DNA of 64,000 nucleotides from Pseudidiomarina donghaiensis (GTDB lineage Bacteria > Pseudomonadota > Gammaproteobacteria > Enterobacterales > Alteromonadaceae): NCBI RefSeq assembly GCF_900116895.1, contig NZ_FPCF01000004.1:124001-188000 (forward strand), in the 5' to 3' direction. The position numbers were made by a program, and so were the translations under genes. This document shows positions 38,570-49,833 of this stretch, one piece after another (within the stretch, counting starts at the first letter, position 1; every line of letters starts with the position of its first letter). The notes below the pieces were generated by a model. It did not search any database. It was not told the origin of the DNA and saw only the letters and a list, made by a program, of their open reading frames with translations.

Positions 38570-39778
38570 ATGCCAGACACTTTGTTCGCCTCACAGCCTA
38601 TTTACGACCATAAAGGTAAAATCTACGCGCATGAGTTACTCTACCGTCATGAGGACGGGATTACTGCGTTTGAAGTTGGCGATAGTGTCGCAACAAGCGA
38701 AGTTTTATATAACTTATGCACAGGGCTGCTGGATTACGTTGAGCACATAAAATTACCAGTCTGTGTGAATGTATCGACTGAGTTTTTGCTGTCTGGTCTA
38801 TTTTTACCTTTGGCACCAGAACACGTTATTGTTGAGCTGGTTGAACGAATTGAGCCAACCGATGAAATAGTTGACGCTATTCAGCGCTGGGTGGCCAAAG
38901 GCTTTCGTTTTGCGTTAGATGATTTTGAGTTTCAAGATAGTTGGCAGCCATTACTGGAATTAGCCACAATTATTAAAGTTGATATTGAACGCACGCCGTT
39001 TGAAGTGGCCCAGCAACGTTATACAGAACTGCAGCATTTAAACGTATTGTGGTTAGCCGAACGTATTGAAGACGAAGCCACATTAAATCGCTACAAAGAA
39101 CTCGGCTTTGATTTATTTCAAGGCTATTTTTTAGCCAAACCGACAGTGGTTGAAGGCAAACGTGTACCGTCAGCAGCAGCTACGCAGCTGACTTTAGTCA
39201 TCAATCAATTATTCTCTGAAGAGCCCGAACTTTACGAAATAGTTGCTGCGTTACAGACCGACCCAGTGTTGGTGGTGAATTTATTACGAATTGCCAACAG
39301 CCCTTATTATGGCGTGACGCGCAAAATTGAATCGCTTAAAGAAGTCGTCATGCTGCTTGGGCTTGAGCCGCTTCGTAAATGGGTTCTATTAATTGTCTCG
39401 GTGAAAGGACAGGCTCCTGAACAAACAAAGTTTGTACTAACCCGTGCGTACATGTGCAGCGAGTTAGCGCGCAAAAAAGATCCTTTTAACCGCTTATCAG
39501 GGCCTGCGTTTTTAGTCGGGTTACTAGCAGGCTCAGATGTTTTATTAGGCATTGATAAAGAAACTTTTCTGCAAGACCTCAACATTTCAGAAGCGGTTCG
39601 TGCAGCGGTATTGCAAAGCGAGGGCGATCTAGGTGAGTACCTCAAAGCGGTTGAAGATTTTGAATATGATCTTGCTATGAAGAACCCATTAGAAAAGCAT
39701 GGTGATTTATTTGATGTCTATCAGCAATGCCATTTCTTGGTCAACGAACTGCTAAACAACGTTACTATTGAACAGTAA
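38570..39778 (+). CDS. EAL-HDOD signalling protein (YuxH-like, EAL domain degenerate)
   Basis: A 402-aa regulator. Residues about 1-195 are an EAL domain in which the signature is HELLYR instead of EAL-R. It keeps VNVSTEFL, ELVERI and FALDDF, so c-di-GMP hydrolysis is doubtful, as in YuxH/CdgJ-type proteins. Residues about 200-400 are an HDOD domain (DPVLVVNLLRIANSPYYG). Family members affect motility and biofilm formation. A GTG at 38552 is also in frame; the ATG at 38570 was chosen because the protein then starts with the family-like PDTLFASQPIYD. Confidence 0.87.
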   Translation: MPDTLFASQPIYDHKGKIYAHELLYRHEDGITAFEVGDSVATSEVLYNLCTGLLDYVEHIKLPVCVNVSTEFLLSGLFLPLAPEHVIVELVERIEPTDEIVDAIQRWVAKGFRFALDDFEFQDSWQPLLELATIIKVDIERTPFEVAQQRYTELQHLNVLWLAERIEDEATLNRYKELGFDLFQGYFLAKPTVVEGKRVPSAAATQLTLVINQLFSEEPELYEIVAALQTDPVLVVNLLRIANSPYYGVTRKIESLKEVVMLLGLEPLRKWVLLIVSVKGQAPEQTKFVLTRAYMCSELARKKDPFNRLSGPAFLVGLLAGSDVLLGIDKETFLQDLNISEAVRAAVLQSEGDLGEYLKAVEDFEYDLAMKNPLEKHGDLFDVYQQCHFLVNELLNNVTIEQ

Positions 39779-39806
39779 GCTTGAGCTAGTGATTTGAGCT
39801 GTATCC

Positions 39807-39815
39807 TGCTATAAT
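39807..39815 (+). promoter_or_regulatory. Extended -10 promoter element upstream of icd
   Basis: TGC-TATAAT (39807-39815) is a perfect -10 hexamer with the TG extension, 44 nt before the icd ATG. No good -35 is found at 17 nt spacing (TTGAGC occurs at 39781 and 39794), which is typical of extended -10 promoters. Confidence 0.6.
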
Positions 39816-39847
39816 TCGGGCCACTTTTTTCTGTCCTGAACTAATGA

Positions 39848-42085
<2,238 letters not shown>

Positions 42086-42117
42086 TACCGAACCTTTAAC
42101 CATTCGGTGTAATATAA

Positions 42118-42157
42118 AAGGGTGTCAGTGTTGTGCTGGCACCCTTATTTTTTGATA
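42118..42157 (+). terminator. Rho-independent terminator after icd
   Basis: AAGGGTGTCAG pairs with CTGGCACCCTT (one G-T wobble) around a 7-nt loop, followed by ATTTTTT. It lies about 33 nt after the icd stop, immediately before the small gene at 42171. Confidence 0.85.
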
Positions 42158-42170
42158 CAAGGATTAGGCC

Positions 42171-42413
42171 ATGACAGACAACGTAGAATATATTCAAAGC
42201 CCATTGTGCCAGCAGTATAGCGATGGTGGCCAAACGGTAGATATTGATATATACCGCACCGAAGACTCGGGTTGGATTTTGGAAATTGTCGACAGTGGTA
42301 ATAACTCGACGGTTTGGGAAGACCCATTTGAAACCGACCAAGATGCTTTGGATGAAGCTTTAGATGCGCTAAAACAAGAAGGCATTGAAGCCTTTGTAGG
42401 CACCTTTGAATAA
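42171..42413 (+). CDS. Conserved small acidic protein of unknown function
   Basis: An 80-aa, strongly acidic protein with no cysteine cluster (one Cys) and no signal or membrane segment. The start is MTDNVEYIQSPLCQQYS. The centre, GWILEIVDSGNNSTVWEDPF, looks like beta strands, and the C-terminal half is helical (DQDALDEALDALKQEG). The ATG is preceded by AAGGA. It resembles short uncharacterised gammaproteobacterial proteins of this size; I do not recognise a function. It lies between icd and the phosphatase gene, 26 nt before the latter. Confidence 0.75.
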   Translation: MTDNVEYIQSPLCQQYSDGGQTVDIDIYRTEDSGWILEIVDSGNNSTVWEDPFETDQDALDEALDALKQEGIEAFVGTFE

Positions 42414-42439
42414 GCAACGCGAGCCGTTGATAATCAGTT

Positions 42440-43357
42440 ATGTATGACATTATCGGTGACGTACATGGCCATGCAGACCAGCTACTGACGTTACTGAAAA
42501 AGCTTGGCTATGAGAAAAAGTTTGGTGTTTGGCGACACGCTGAGCGCCAACTTATATCTGTTGGCGACTTAATAGACCGTGGTCCTGGGCAACGGGAAAC
42601 GGTCGATACCTTGCGAGCTATGGTTGATGCCGGTAGCGCGCAAGTGATCATGGGCAATCATGAACTCAATGCAGTGGCTTGGGCATTACCCGATGGGCAA
42701 GGTGACTACTTACGCAAGCACAGTGCGGGTAACCTTAAGCATCATCGTGAGTTTTTGTTGCAAGCAAAACCAGAGTCAGATTGGTACAACAGCACCTTAG
42801 CCTGGTTTCGTCAGTTGCCTTTGTATTTAGACTTACCCGAATGCCGAATTGTACATGCGTGCTGGCACGAGCCGTCAAAGCAAGTTGTTGATGACCACAC
42901 CGGCCCAGCAAACAGGCTACGCGATGAAGCCGCTTGGTATGCAGCCCATGATCACGAGCATCAGCTGCACCACGCAATCGAAACGCTCTGCAAAGGCTTG
43001 GAGGTGGCGTTACCCGATGGCTTGCATTTTCACGACAAGGCTGGGGTTAAACGCACCGCCATGCGCACCCGTTGGTGGCAAGAACACAGTGCCAAATATC
43101 GTGACTTAGCCTTGGGCGTGGAACCGTTGCATAGTTTACCCGACCGTGAAATTCCGAATACCGTTATGCCTGGCTATGCCGCCGATAAGCCGGTATTTTT
43201 TGGGCATTATTGGATGCGCGGCGCACCCCATGTACTGACCCCGCAGGTTGCTTGCCTTGATTGGTCTGTTACGCAGCCAAATGGCCGGCTGGTAGCGTAT
43301 CGCTACGATGGCGAGCAGCAATTAAGTAATGACAAGTTTATTTGGGTCATGACATAG
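42440..43357 (+). CDS. PPP-family metallophosphatase (PrpE/ApaH-like)
   Basis: A 305-aa calcineurin-like phosphoesterase. The PPP motifs appear in order near the N-terminus: GDVHGH (about 6-11), GDLIDRGP (about 42-49) and GNHE (about 74-77). A late histidine occurs in FFGHYWM. Relatives hydrolyse diadenosine tetraphosphate or phosphoproteins; the substrate here is unknown. It may be co-transcribed with the small acidic gene 26 nt upstream. dnaE follows after 59 nt. Confidence 0.85.
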   Translation: MYDIIGDVHGHADQLLTLLKKLGYEKKFGVWRHAERQLISVGDLIDRGPGQRETVDTLRAMVDAGSAQVIMGNHELNAVAWALPDGQGDYLRKHSAGNLKHHREFLLQAKPESDWYNSTLAWFRQLPLYLDLPECRIVHACWHEPSKQVVDDHTGPANRLRDEAAWYAAHDHEHQLHHAIETLCKGLEVALPDGLHFHDKAGVKRTAMRTRWWQEHSAKYRDLALGVEPLHSLPDREIPNTVMPGYAADKPVFFGHYWMRGAPHVLTPQVACLDWSVTQPNGRLVAYRYDGEQQLSNDKFIWVMT

Positions 43358-43416
43358 CCGCGCGCTTGCGGCACAATACCTCAATAATAACTGACAATAG
43401 TGTATGAACTAAGCGC

Positions 43417-46400
43417 ATGAGCGAAAACAACAAGCGACCACCTCAATTTATCCATCTGCGAGTTCACAGCGACTTTTCCATGGTCGATGGCTTAGCTAAG
43501 GTCAAGCCTATCTGTGAAGATGTTGCTGCCAAAGGGATGCCAGCCGTTGCGCTAACCGACCAAATGAATATGTGTGGTTTGGTACGTTTTTATCGCACCG
43601 CACATGGCAACGGCTTAAAGCCAATTGTCGGCTGTGACTTATGGGTGCTTCCAGAAGGCTGGAGTAGTGATTCACAGGAACAACCGTTTCGACTGACCGC
43701 TATCGCTATGAATAATCACGGTTATCAGCAGTTAACGCAGTTGATCAGTCGTGGTTACTTGGCTGGTCATCGCGCTGGCCGGCCTTGTGTTGATCAAGCT
43801 TGGTTAGCTGAGCACCAACAAGGTTTATTATTATTGTCCGGTGGTCGCGAGGGTGATATTGGCCTCAAATTACTACAAAACCGCCATGCTGAAGCTCGCG
43901 AAGCTCTCGCTTTTTATCAACAACACTTTGCCGATCGGTTTTTTCTTGAACTGCAACGTACCGGGCGCCCTGGTGAAGATGATTATGTGCATGCCGCTGT
44001 TGCCTTAGCCGCTGAATGTGATGTGCCGGTGGTTGCCACTAACGAAGTCATGTTCTTAAAGCCAGAAGACTTCAATGCTCATGAAGTACGCGTTGCGGTT
44101 GCCGATGGTTATACACTTGATGATAAACGCCGGCCGAAGAAATACAGCGCTGAACAATATTTGAAAAGCCCTGAAGAAATGCTTGAGTTATTTGCCGATA
44201 TTCCTGAGGCCATTGAAAATACCGTAGAAATAGCTAAGCGTTGCAATGTCACGGTCAAGCTTGACGAATATGTATTGCCCGAGTTTCCAACCGGAGGAAT
44301 GACCCCTGAAGACTTTTTGGTGAAGAAATCCCAAGAAGGCTTGGAGGAGCGTCTGCAAGTGTTGTTTCCTGATGAACAAGAGCGTCAACAGCAACGCAAA
44401 CCTTACGATGAGCGTCTGCAAATTGAACTCGATGTCATCAACCAAATGGGCTTTCCCGGTTACTTTTTGATCGTGATGGAATTTATTCAGTGGTCAAAAG
44501 ATAACAATATTCCTGTGGGCCCAGGCCGGGGTTCTGGTGCGGGATCCTTGGTGGCCTACGCGCTAAAAATTACCGATTTGGACCCACTGGAACTCGATCT
44601 TCTCTTCGAACGGTTCTTGAACCCAGAGCGGGTATCGATGCCTGACTTTGATATCGACTTCTGCATGGATCGTCGTGATGAAGTTATTGATCACGTCGCC
44701 GACTTATATGGCCGCGAAGCGGTTTCGCAAATCATTACCTTCGGTACCATGGCAGCCAAGGCTTCAATACGTGACGTAGGCCGCGTACTTGGGCACCCGT
44801 ATGGGTTTGTTGATAAAATTACCAAGTTAGTGCCGGGTGACCCAGGCATGACCCTCGAAAAAGCCTTTGAAGTTGAGCCGCGCTTGGTTGAAATGTATGA
44901 GCAAGATGACGATGTGCGTGAAATTATCGACATGGCTCGCATTCTAGAAGGGGTGACGCGTAATGCGGGTAAGCACGCGGGCGGGGTGGTTATTGCTCCC
45001 GAAAAAATCACCGACTTTTCGCCCTTGTATTGCGACGAAGAAGGCAAACAACCAGTTACCCAATTCGATAAAAACGACGTTGAAGCCGCCGGCTTGGTGA
45101 AATTCGACTTTCTGGGCTTGCGCACGCTAACTATTATTCAGTGGGCGCTTGATATGGTGAATGCAAATCGCCAACGCGATGGCAAAGCCCCCATTGATAT
45201 CAACCACATTCCACTTGACGATCCGCGCTGCTTTAGACTGCTTAAAAAGGCATCGACCACCGCGGTATTCCAGCTTGAATCATCGGGCATGAAGCAGCTA
45301 ATTAAAAAGCTACTGCCGGACAGTTTTGAAGACATCATCGCACTGGTGGCCTTGTTCCGCCCAGGCCCATTGCAGTCGGGCATGGTTGATAACTTTATTG
45401 ACCGTAAACATGGCCGCGAAGAAATATCGTACCCAGATAAAGACTATCAACATGAACTGTTGAAGCCGATATTAGAGCCGACCTACGGCGTTATTTTGTA
45501 CCAAGAGCAGGTTATGCAAATAGCGCAGGTACTGGCTGGCTATTCGCTAGGCGGCGCCGACCTGTTGCGTCGTGCCATGGGTAAGAAAAAGCCAGAGGAA
45601 ATGGCCAAACAACGCGCGGTATTTGAAGAAGGTGCGCGTAAGAACGGCATTGACGGTGAGCTGGCAATCAAAATTTTCGACTTGGTGGAAAAATTTGCCG
45701 GGTATGGTTTTAACAAATCACACTCAGCTGCTTATGCTTTGGTGTCGTACCAAACGCTGTGGATGAAAACCCACTTTCCAGCTGAGTTTATGGCGGCCGT
45801 CATGTCCGCTGATATGGATAACACCGACAAAATTGTGACCTTAGTTGATGAATGCGAAAACATGGGGCTTAAACTATTACCGCCCGATGTGAACGTGGGG
45901 CAGTATAAGTTCACGGTAGATGCCGAACAACGCATTGTGTACGGCATTGGTGCCATTAAAGGTGTTGGTGAGGGCCCCATTGAAGCGATTTTAGCCGCAC
46001 GTGCTGACGGCCCGTTTACCGACTTATTTGATTTCTGCTGTCGGGTTGACCTGAAGAAGCTTAATCGTCGGGTGCTAGAAAAACTGATTAAAGCTGGCGC
46101 CATGGACTCGCTCGGCCCACACCGCGCAACCATTATGGCCAGCTTAGAAAAAGCCATGCGTCAGGCAGAGCAACATGCGCGCGCTGAGGCGATTGGTCAA
46201 AGTGATTTGTTTGGGGTTTTAGCGACCGCCAACGACGACGTTGAAATTGAACATGAGTTTGTGCAAGTTGCGCCATGGCAAGAAGCCATGTGGCTTGAAG
46301 GCGAACGTGAAACGCTTGGGCTATACTTAACAGGGCACCCAGTAAACCGTTATCGTGGCGAGTTAAAAAACTATGTGCCATGTGTGTTGGCTGACGTGAA

Positions 46401-46923
46401 ACCGACAGGGCGCGATCAGACCACTACGGTGGCTGGGTTAGTGGTTGACGTTCGAACTATGCTGAACCGACAAAACCAGCGCTGGGCAATTGTGACTTTG
46501 CATGATAAAACGGCACGTTTTGATGTACGGTTCTATGCTAAAGATTATGAAAATTATCAGCATTTGCTCGAAAAAGACCAAATTTTAGTGATAAAAGGAG
46601 AGGTCAGCTTTGATGATTACTCCGCAGCCAATACAATGACGGCTCGCGAAGTGATGACCATCATCGGTATGCGAGAGCAATACGCCAAGACGTTACGCAT
46701 ATCGGTTCGTCCAGAGCACCTTGAAGGGCAGGGTTTAATGCAGCTAAAACAGCTGATTGAGCCACATAAAGAGGGCGCTTGCCCACTGCACATACGTTAT
46801 GTGCGGCCCGATGTTGAAGCCGAATATGTTGCGGCCACAGAATGGTATGTGACCCCAACCGATGAATTGATTTACGAATTACAACAACGATTAGGTAATC
46901 AAGCTGTTGAATTAGAGTTTTAA
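43417..46923 (+). CDS. dnaE: DNA polymerase III alpha subunit
   Basis: The 1168-aa replicative polymerase (E. coli 1160). The PHP domain comes first ([19 protein letters not shown]). The catalytic acidic residues are in [11 protein letters not shown] (D410, D412, D414 region), and [21 protein letters not shown] is present. The beta-clamp-binding motif QSDLF begins at Q928, followed by an OB fold and a C-terminal tau-binding region ending VELEF. The E. coli protein aligns throughout. The order dnaE-accA-tilS is also found in E. coli (dnaE-accA, with tilS near). The Shine-Dalgarno is weak. Confidence 0.98.
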   Translation: MSENNKRPPQFIHLRVHSDFSMVDGLAKVKPICEDVAAKGMPAVALTDQMNMCGLVRFYRTAHGNGLKPIVGCDLWVLPEGWSSDSQEQPFRLTAIAMNNHGYQQLTQLISRGYLAGHRAGRPCVDQAWLAEHQQGLLLLSGGREGDIGLKLLQNRHAEAREALAFYQQHFADRFFLELQRTGRPGEDDYVHAAVALAAECDVPVVATNEVMFLKPEDFNAHEVRVAVADGYTLDDKRRPKKYSAEQYLKSPEEMLELFADIPEAIENTVEIAKRCNVTVKLDEYVLPEFPTGGMTPEDFLVKKSQEGLEERLQVLFPDEQERQQQRKPYDERLQIELDVINQMGFPGYFLIVMEFIQWSKDNNIPVGPGRGSGAGSLVAYALKITDLDPLELDLLFERFLNPERVSMPDFDIDFCMDRRDEVIDHVADLYGREAVSQIITFGTMAAKASIRDVGRVLGHPYGFVDKITKLVPGDPGMTLEKAFEVEPRLVEMYEQDDDVREIIDMARILEGVTRNAGKHAGGVVIAPEKITDFSPLYCDEEGKQPVTQFDKNDVEAAGLVKFDFLGLRTLTIIQWALDMVNANRQRDGKAPIDINHIPLDDPRCFRLLKKASTTAVFQLESSGMKQLIKKLLPDSFEDIIALVALFRPGPLQSGMVDNFIDRKHGREEISYPDKDYQHELLKPILEPTYGVILYQEQVMQIAQVLAGYSLGGADLLRRAMGKKKPEEMAKQRAVFEEGARKNGIDGELAIKIFDLVEKFAGYGFNKSHSAAYALVSYQTLWMKTHFPAEFMAAVMSADMDNTDKIVTLVDECENMGLKLLPPDVNVGQYKFTVDAEQRIVYGIGAIKGVGEGPIEAILAARADGPFTDLFDFCCRVDLKKLNRRVLEKLIKAGAMDSLGPHRATIMASLEKAMRQAEQHARAEAIGQSDLFGVLATANDDVEIEHEFVQVAPWQEAMWLEGERETLGLYLTGHPVNRYRGELKNYVPCVLADVKPTGRDQTTTVAGLVVDVRTMLNRQNQRWAIVTLHDKTARFDVRFYAKDYENYQHLLEKDQILVIKGEVSFDDYSAANTMTAREVMTIIGMREQYAKTLRISVRPEHLEGQGLMQLKQLIEPHKEGACPLHIRYVRPDVEAEYVAATEWYVTPTDELIYELQQRLGNQAVELEF

Positions 46924-46956
46924 TGGCAACTTAATTAGTGGCAAACAGGAGCCATA

Positions 46957-47913
46957 ATGAGTCTTAAATTTTTAGATTTTGAACAGCCCATTGCTGAGCT
47001 TCAGGCACAAATCGAAGAATTAAAAGCAGTAGGCGCAAAAGGCGACTTTGATATTTCCATTGAAGAGGAAATTGCTAAGCTGCAGGAAAAACGTGAGCAG
47101 CTGGTTGAGAAAATTTTTGGTGATCTTGGCGCTTGGCAAGTCGCGCAGTTGGCCCGCCACCCATTGCGGCCATACACGCTCGACTACATTAAACACCTGT
47201 TTGATGACTTTGACGAGCTAGCGGGTGATCGTACCTTTGCTAACGATGAGGCTATTGTTGGTGGTACCGCGCGTTTGAATGGCACGCCAGTGATGATTAT
47301 CGGCCACCAAAAAGGCCGTGAAACCAAAGAAAAAATTCGCCGTAACTTCGGTATGCCAAAGCCAGAAGGTTATCGCAAAGCCTTGCGCTTAATGGAAATG
47401 GCTGAGCGATTTAAAATGCCAATTATTACCTTCATTGATACACCAGGGGCCTACCCAGGCATTGGTGCGGAAGAGCGTGGTCAATCGGAAGCTATTGCCC
47501 GTAATTTGAAAGTAATGGCACGTTTAAATACGCCAATTATTTGTACGGTTATTGGCGAAGGTGGCTCTGGTGGTGCCCTGGCGATTGGCGTGGGTGACCG
47601 TGTGAATATGTTGCAGTATTCAACCTACTCGGTTATTTCACCAGAAGGTTGTGCGTCTATTTTATGGAAAAGTGCCGAAAAAGCGCCGTTAGCGGCTGAG
47701 GCCATGGGTGTGACCGCGCAGCGCTCAAAGGAACTTGGTTTAATTGACACCATTATTGCTGAGCCCATTGGTGGCGCCCATCGTGATCATGAAGAAATGG
47801 CCCGTCGCTTGAAGAAGCAATTACAGGCTGACCTTGATGCACTGGTTAATCTAGACAGCGCATCGCGTCTTGAGCAGCGTTATCAGAAATTAATGTCATT
47901 TGGCTACTGTTAA
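46957..47913 (+). CDS. accA: Acetyl-CoA carboxylase carboxyltransferase alpha subunit
   Basis: A 318-aa subunit (E. coli 319) that, with AccD, transfers CO2 from carboxybiotin to acetyl-CoA to start fatty-acid synthesis. It has [15 protein letters not shown] at the start, [39 protein letters not shown], and [19 protein letters not shown] lies 6 nt before the ATG. The stop falls within the proposed start region of tilS. Confidence 0.98.
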   Translation: MSLKFLDFEQPIAELQAQIEELKAVGAKGDFDISIEEEIAKLQEKREQLVEKIFGDLGAWQVAQLARHPLRPYTLDYIKHLFDDFDELAGDRTFANDEAIVGGTARLNGTPVMIIGHQKGRETKEKIRRNFGMPKPEGYRKALRLMEMAERFKMPIITFIDTPGAYPGIGAEERGQSEAIARNLKVMARLNTPIICTVIGEGGSGGALAIGVGDRVNMLQYSTYSVISPEGCASILWKSAEKAPLAAEAMGVTAQRSKELGLIDTIIAEPIGGAHRDHEEMARRLKKQLQADLDALVNLDSASRLEQRYQKLMSFGYC

Positions 47914-48934
47914 CAAACCTGTCGGGAGTCACGACACCAGTGACTCCCTTTACGCGTTATTCAAACAACGCTTGCTCACCCTACAATTAGCTGAGCAACA
48001 GCAACTTATTGCCTGCTTAGGCGGTGGCGCAGATTCACAAACCATTCTTGATTTGCTGGATCGCTTTCGCCACGATTTTCCGCATTATCGTTACCTAGCT
48101 ATTCATCTTGACCATGCATTTCACCCAAGTTCAGGCGAGTGGGCACAAGGCTTAGTTGCAGACTGTCAACGGCGCAATTTCCCAATGCTGTGCGAAGCCT
48201 TACCGGTAAAAACCGGCGCCCGTATTAGCAAGGAAGCCGCGGGGCGTGAAGCACGCTACCAGCGCTTAAGTGAACTGGGCGACAGCAACGCGGTGTTTTT
48301 GCTGGGGCAGCACCGCAATGACCAAATTGAAACCTTCTTATTGCAGCTAAAACGAGGTTCTGGGCCCAAAGGGTTAGCGGCAATGGCACCGCTGTCGCAG
48401 CGTGGCAGCGAGGGAAAAATGCAGCAATGGTTTCGGCCATTACTGGATGTCAGTAAACAGGCCATTTATGACTACGCACATGCCCGTCAGCTTCATTGGA
48501 TTGAAGACGATACCAATTACGACACTACCATTGAGCGTAATTTTCTGCGGCACGATATTATTCCAAAGCTTGAACAGCGCTGGCCGCACTTTGGTGATGC
48601 GGTACTACGAAGTGCACAATTGTGCGCAGAAACCCAAGGTTTGTTGGAGCAATTATTGGCGGACCGCGTAAACCCGCATATGCAAACCGATGGTGCGTTG
48701 GCTACGCGTTGGTTACAGACCGCTAGCCCCGATTTACAGCGCGGTGTTCTGCGCTATTGGTTACAAGTGCAGCAAGCGACCATGCCGTCATACGCGCAGT
48801 TAGAGCAATTGCGCACGCAAATGTTGTTAACCACCAATGACACCCAGCCTCAAGTGTGCTGGGCAAATTGTTGCGTGGTACGTGAAGTTGCCGAAAATAA
48901 AGATCGGCTGTTGCGACTGCAAGCCCGCCCATGA
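47900..48934 (+). CDS. tilS: TilS-like tRNA(Ile)-lysidine synthase, short and with altered active-site motifs
   Basis: By homology this is TilS, which makes lysidine at the wobble C of tRNA-Ile(CAU). [43 protein letters not shown] and [11 protein letters not shown] match closely. Yet the PP-loop SGGxDS reads GGGADS (G41-S46), the HxDDQxET motif reads HRNDQIET (N140), and the HHGL motif reads LDHAF. At 344 aa it ends where the E. coli protein (432) would begin its C-terminal domain. The start is uncertain: the TTG at 47900 overlaps accA by 14 nt; GGGAG at 47924 has no standard start codon after it. It overlaps the EamA gene by 4 nt. Confidence 0.8.
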   Translation: MATVNKPVGSHDTSDSLYALFKQRLLTLQLAEQQQLIACLGGGADSQTILDLLDRFRHDFPHYRYLAIHLDHAFHPSSGEWAQGLVADCQRRNFPMLCEALPVKTGARISKEAAGREARYQRLSELGDSNAVFLLGQHRNDQIETFLLQLKRGSGPKGLAAMAPLSQRGSEGKMQQWFRPLLDVSKQAIYDYAHARQLHWIEDDTNYDTTIERNFLRHDIIPKLEQRWPHFGDAVLRSAQLCAETQGLLEQLLADRVNPHMQTDGALATRWLQTASPDLQRGVLRYWLQVQQATMPSYAQLEQLRTQMLLTTNDTQPQVCWANCCVVREVAENKDRLLRLQARP

Positions 48935-49833
48935 AAGACCAACGTAAAGCCATTGCCTTCGCATTAAGCGCAGTGTTGCTGTGGTCGACCGTTGCAACCG
49001 CGTTTAAGATAGCGCTACAGTATTTAACCCCATTGCAGTTGCTATCCATAGCGGCAGTGAGCAGTTTATTAGTATTTGCGGTGATATTAACCGTGCAGCA
49101 ACGTTGGCTAGAAACATGGCGCTTAGCTCGTCATCGCTCGCTATTTTATGTACTTCAAGGCTTTATCAACCCCGCCGCTTATTACCTAGTACTTTTTGCC
49201 GCATACGACCAGCTGCCAGCCCAACAAGCGCAAGCAATTAATTACACATGGGCTATTACCATGTCGTTACTTGCGGTGCCGTTTTTGCAGCAAACACTCA
49301 GCAAAAAAGAGCTTATGGCCATGCTGCTGGCCTATGGTGGGGTGTTTCTAATTGCAACTGGCGGCAACTGGGACTTTCAGCAAACCAACTGGTTAGGTAT
49401 TGGTTTGGCCTTGTTTAGTACGTTGCTGTGGGCCAGTTATTGGCTGATTAACACCAAAAACACCGATAAACCAGTGCCAGCGCTATTTTTGTGCTTCTTT
49501 TGGGGCACGCTGTGGTTGGTTGGCTTTCATGTTGTTTACGCGTGGTGGCTGCAGCAACCTTTGTTGGCACAATTGCTTCCGCAAATTGCCATTGAGGGTA
49601 TCTGGGCTGGTGTTTATGTGGGTATATTTGAAATGGGGTTAACCTTTTTCTTATGGTTAACAGCTATGCGTCTCGCGACCAAAACAGCACAAATATCGAC
49701 TTTGATATTTCTCAGTCCATTTATTTCATTGGCGCTTATTTACTTTATACTTGATGAAAACATTCAAATAGCCACAGTAATTGGTTTATGCTTAATTTGT
49801 TTAGGGTTATACAAACTTAAGGATAAACAGTGA
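48931..49833 (+). CDS. EamA/DMT-superfamily transporter (RhaT-like)
   Basis: A 300-aa inner-membrane protein with ten hydrophobic helices in two EamA repeats; the family exports or imports metabolites. The first helix has LSAVLLWSTVATAFKIAL. The second repeat has LLWASYWLINTKN and a final helix before LKDKQ. The substrate is unknown. Start and stop overlap its neighbours by 4 nt each (ATGA with tilS, GTGA with the antiporter gene), so the three are translationally coupled. Confidence 0.88.
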   Translation: MKDQRKAIAFALSAVLLWSTVATAFKIALQYLTPLQLLSIAAVSSLLVFAVILTVQQRWLETWRLARHRSLFYVLQGFINPAAYYLVLFAAYDQLPAQQAQAINYTWAITMSLLAVPFLQQTLSKKELMAMLLAYGGVFLIATGGNWDFQQTNWLGIGLALFSTLLWASYWLINTKNTDKPVPALFLCFFWGTLWLVGFHVVYAWWLQQPLLAQLLPQIAIEGIWAGVYVGIFEMGLTFFLWLTAMRLATKTAQISTLIFLSPFISLALIYFILDENIQIATVIGLCLICLGLYKLKDKQ

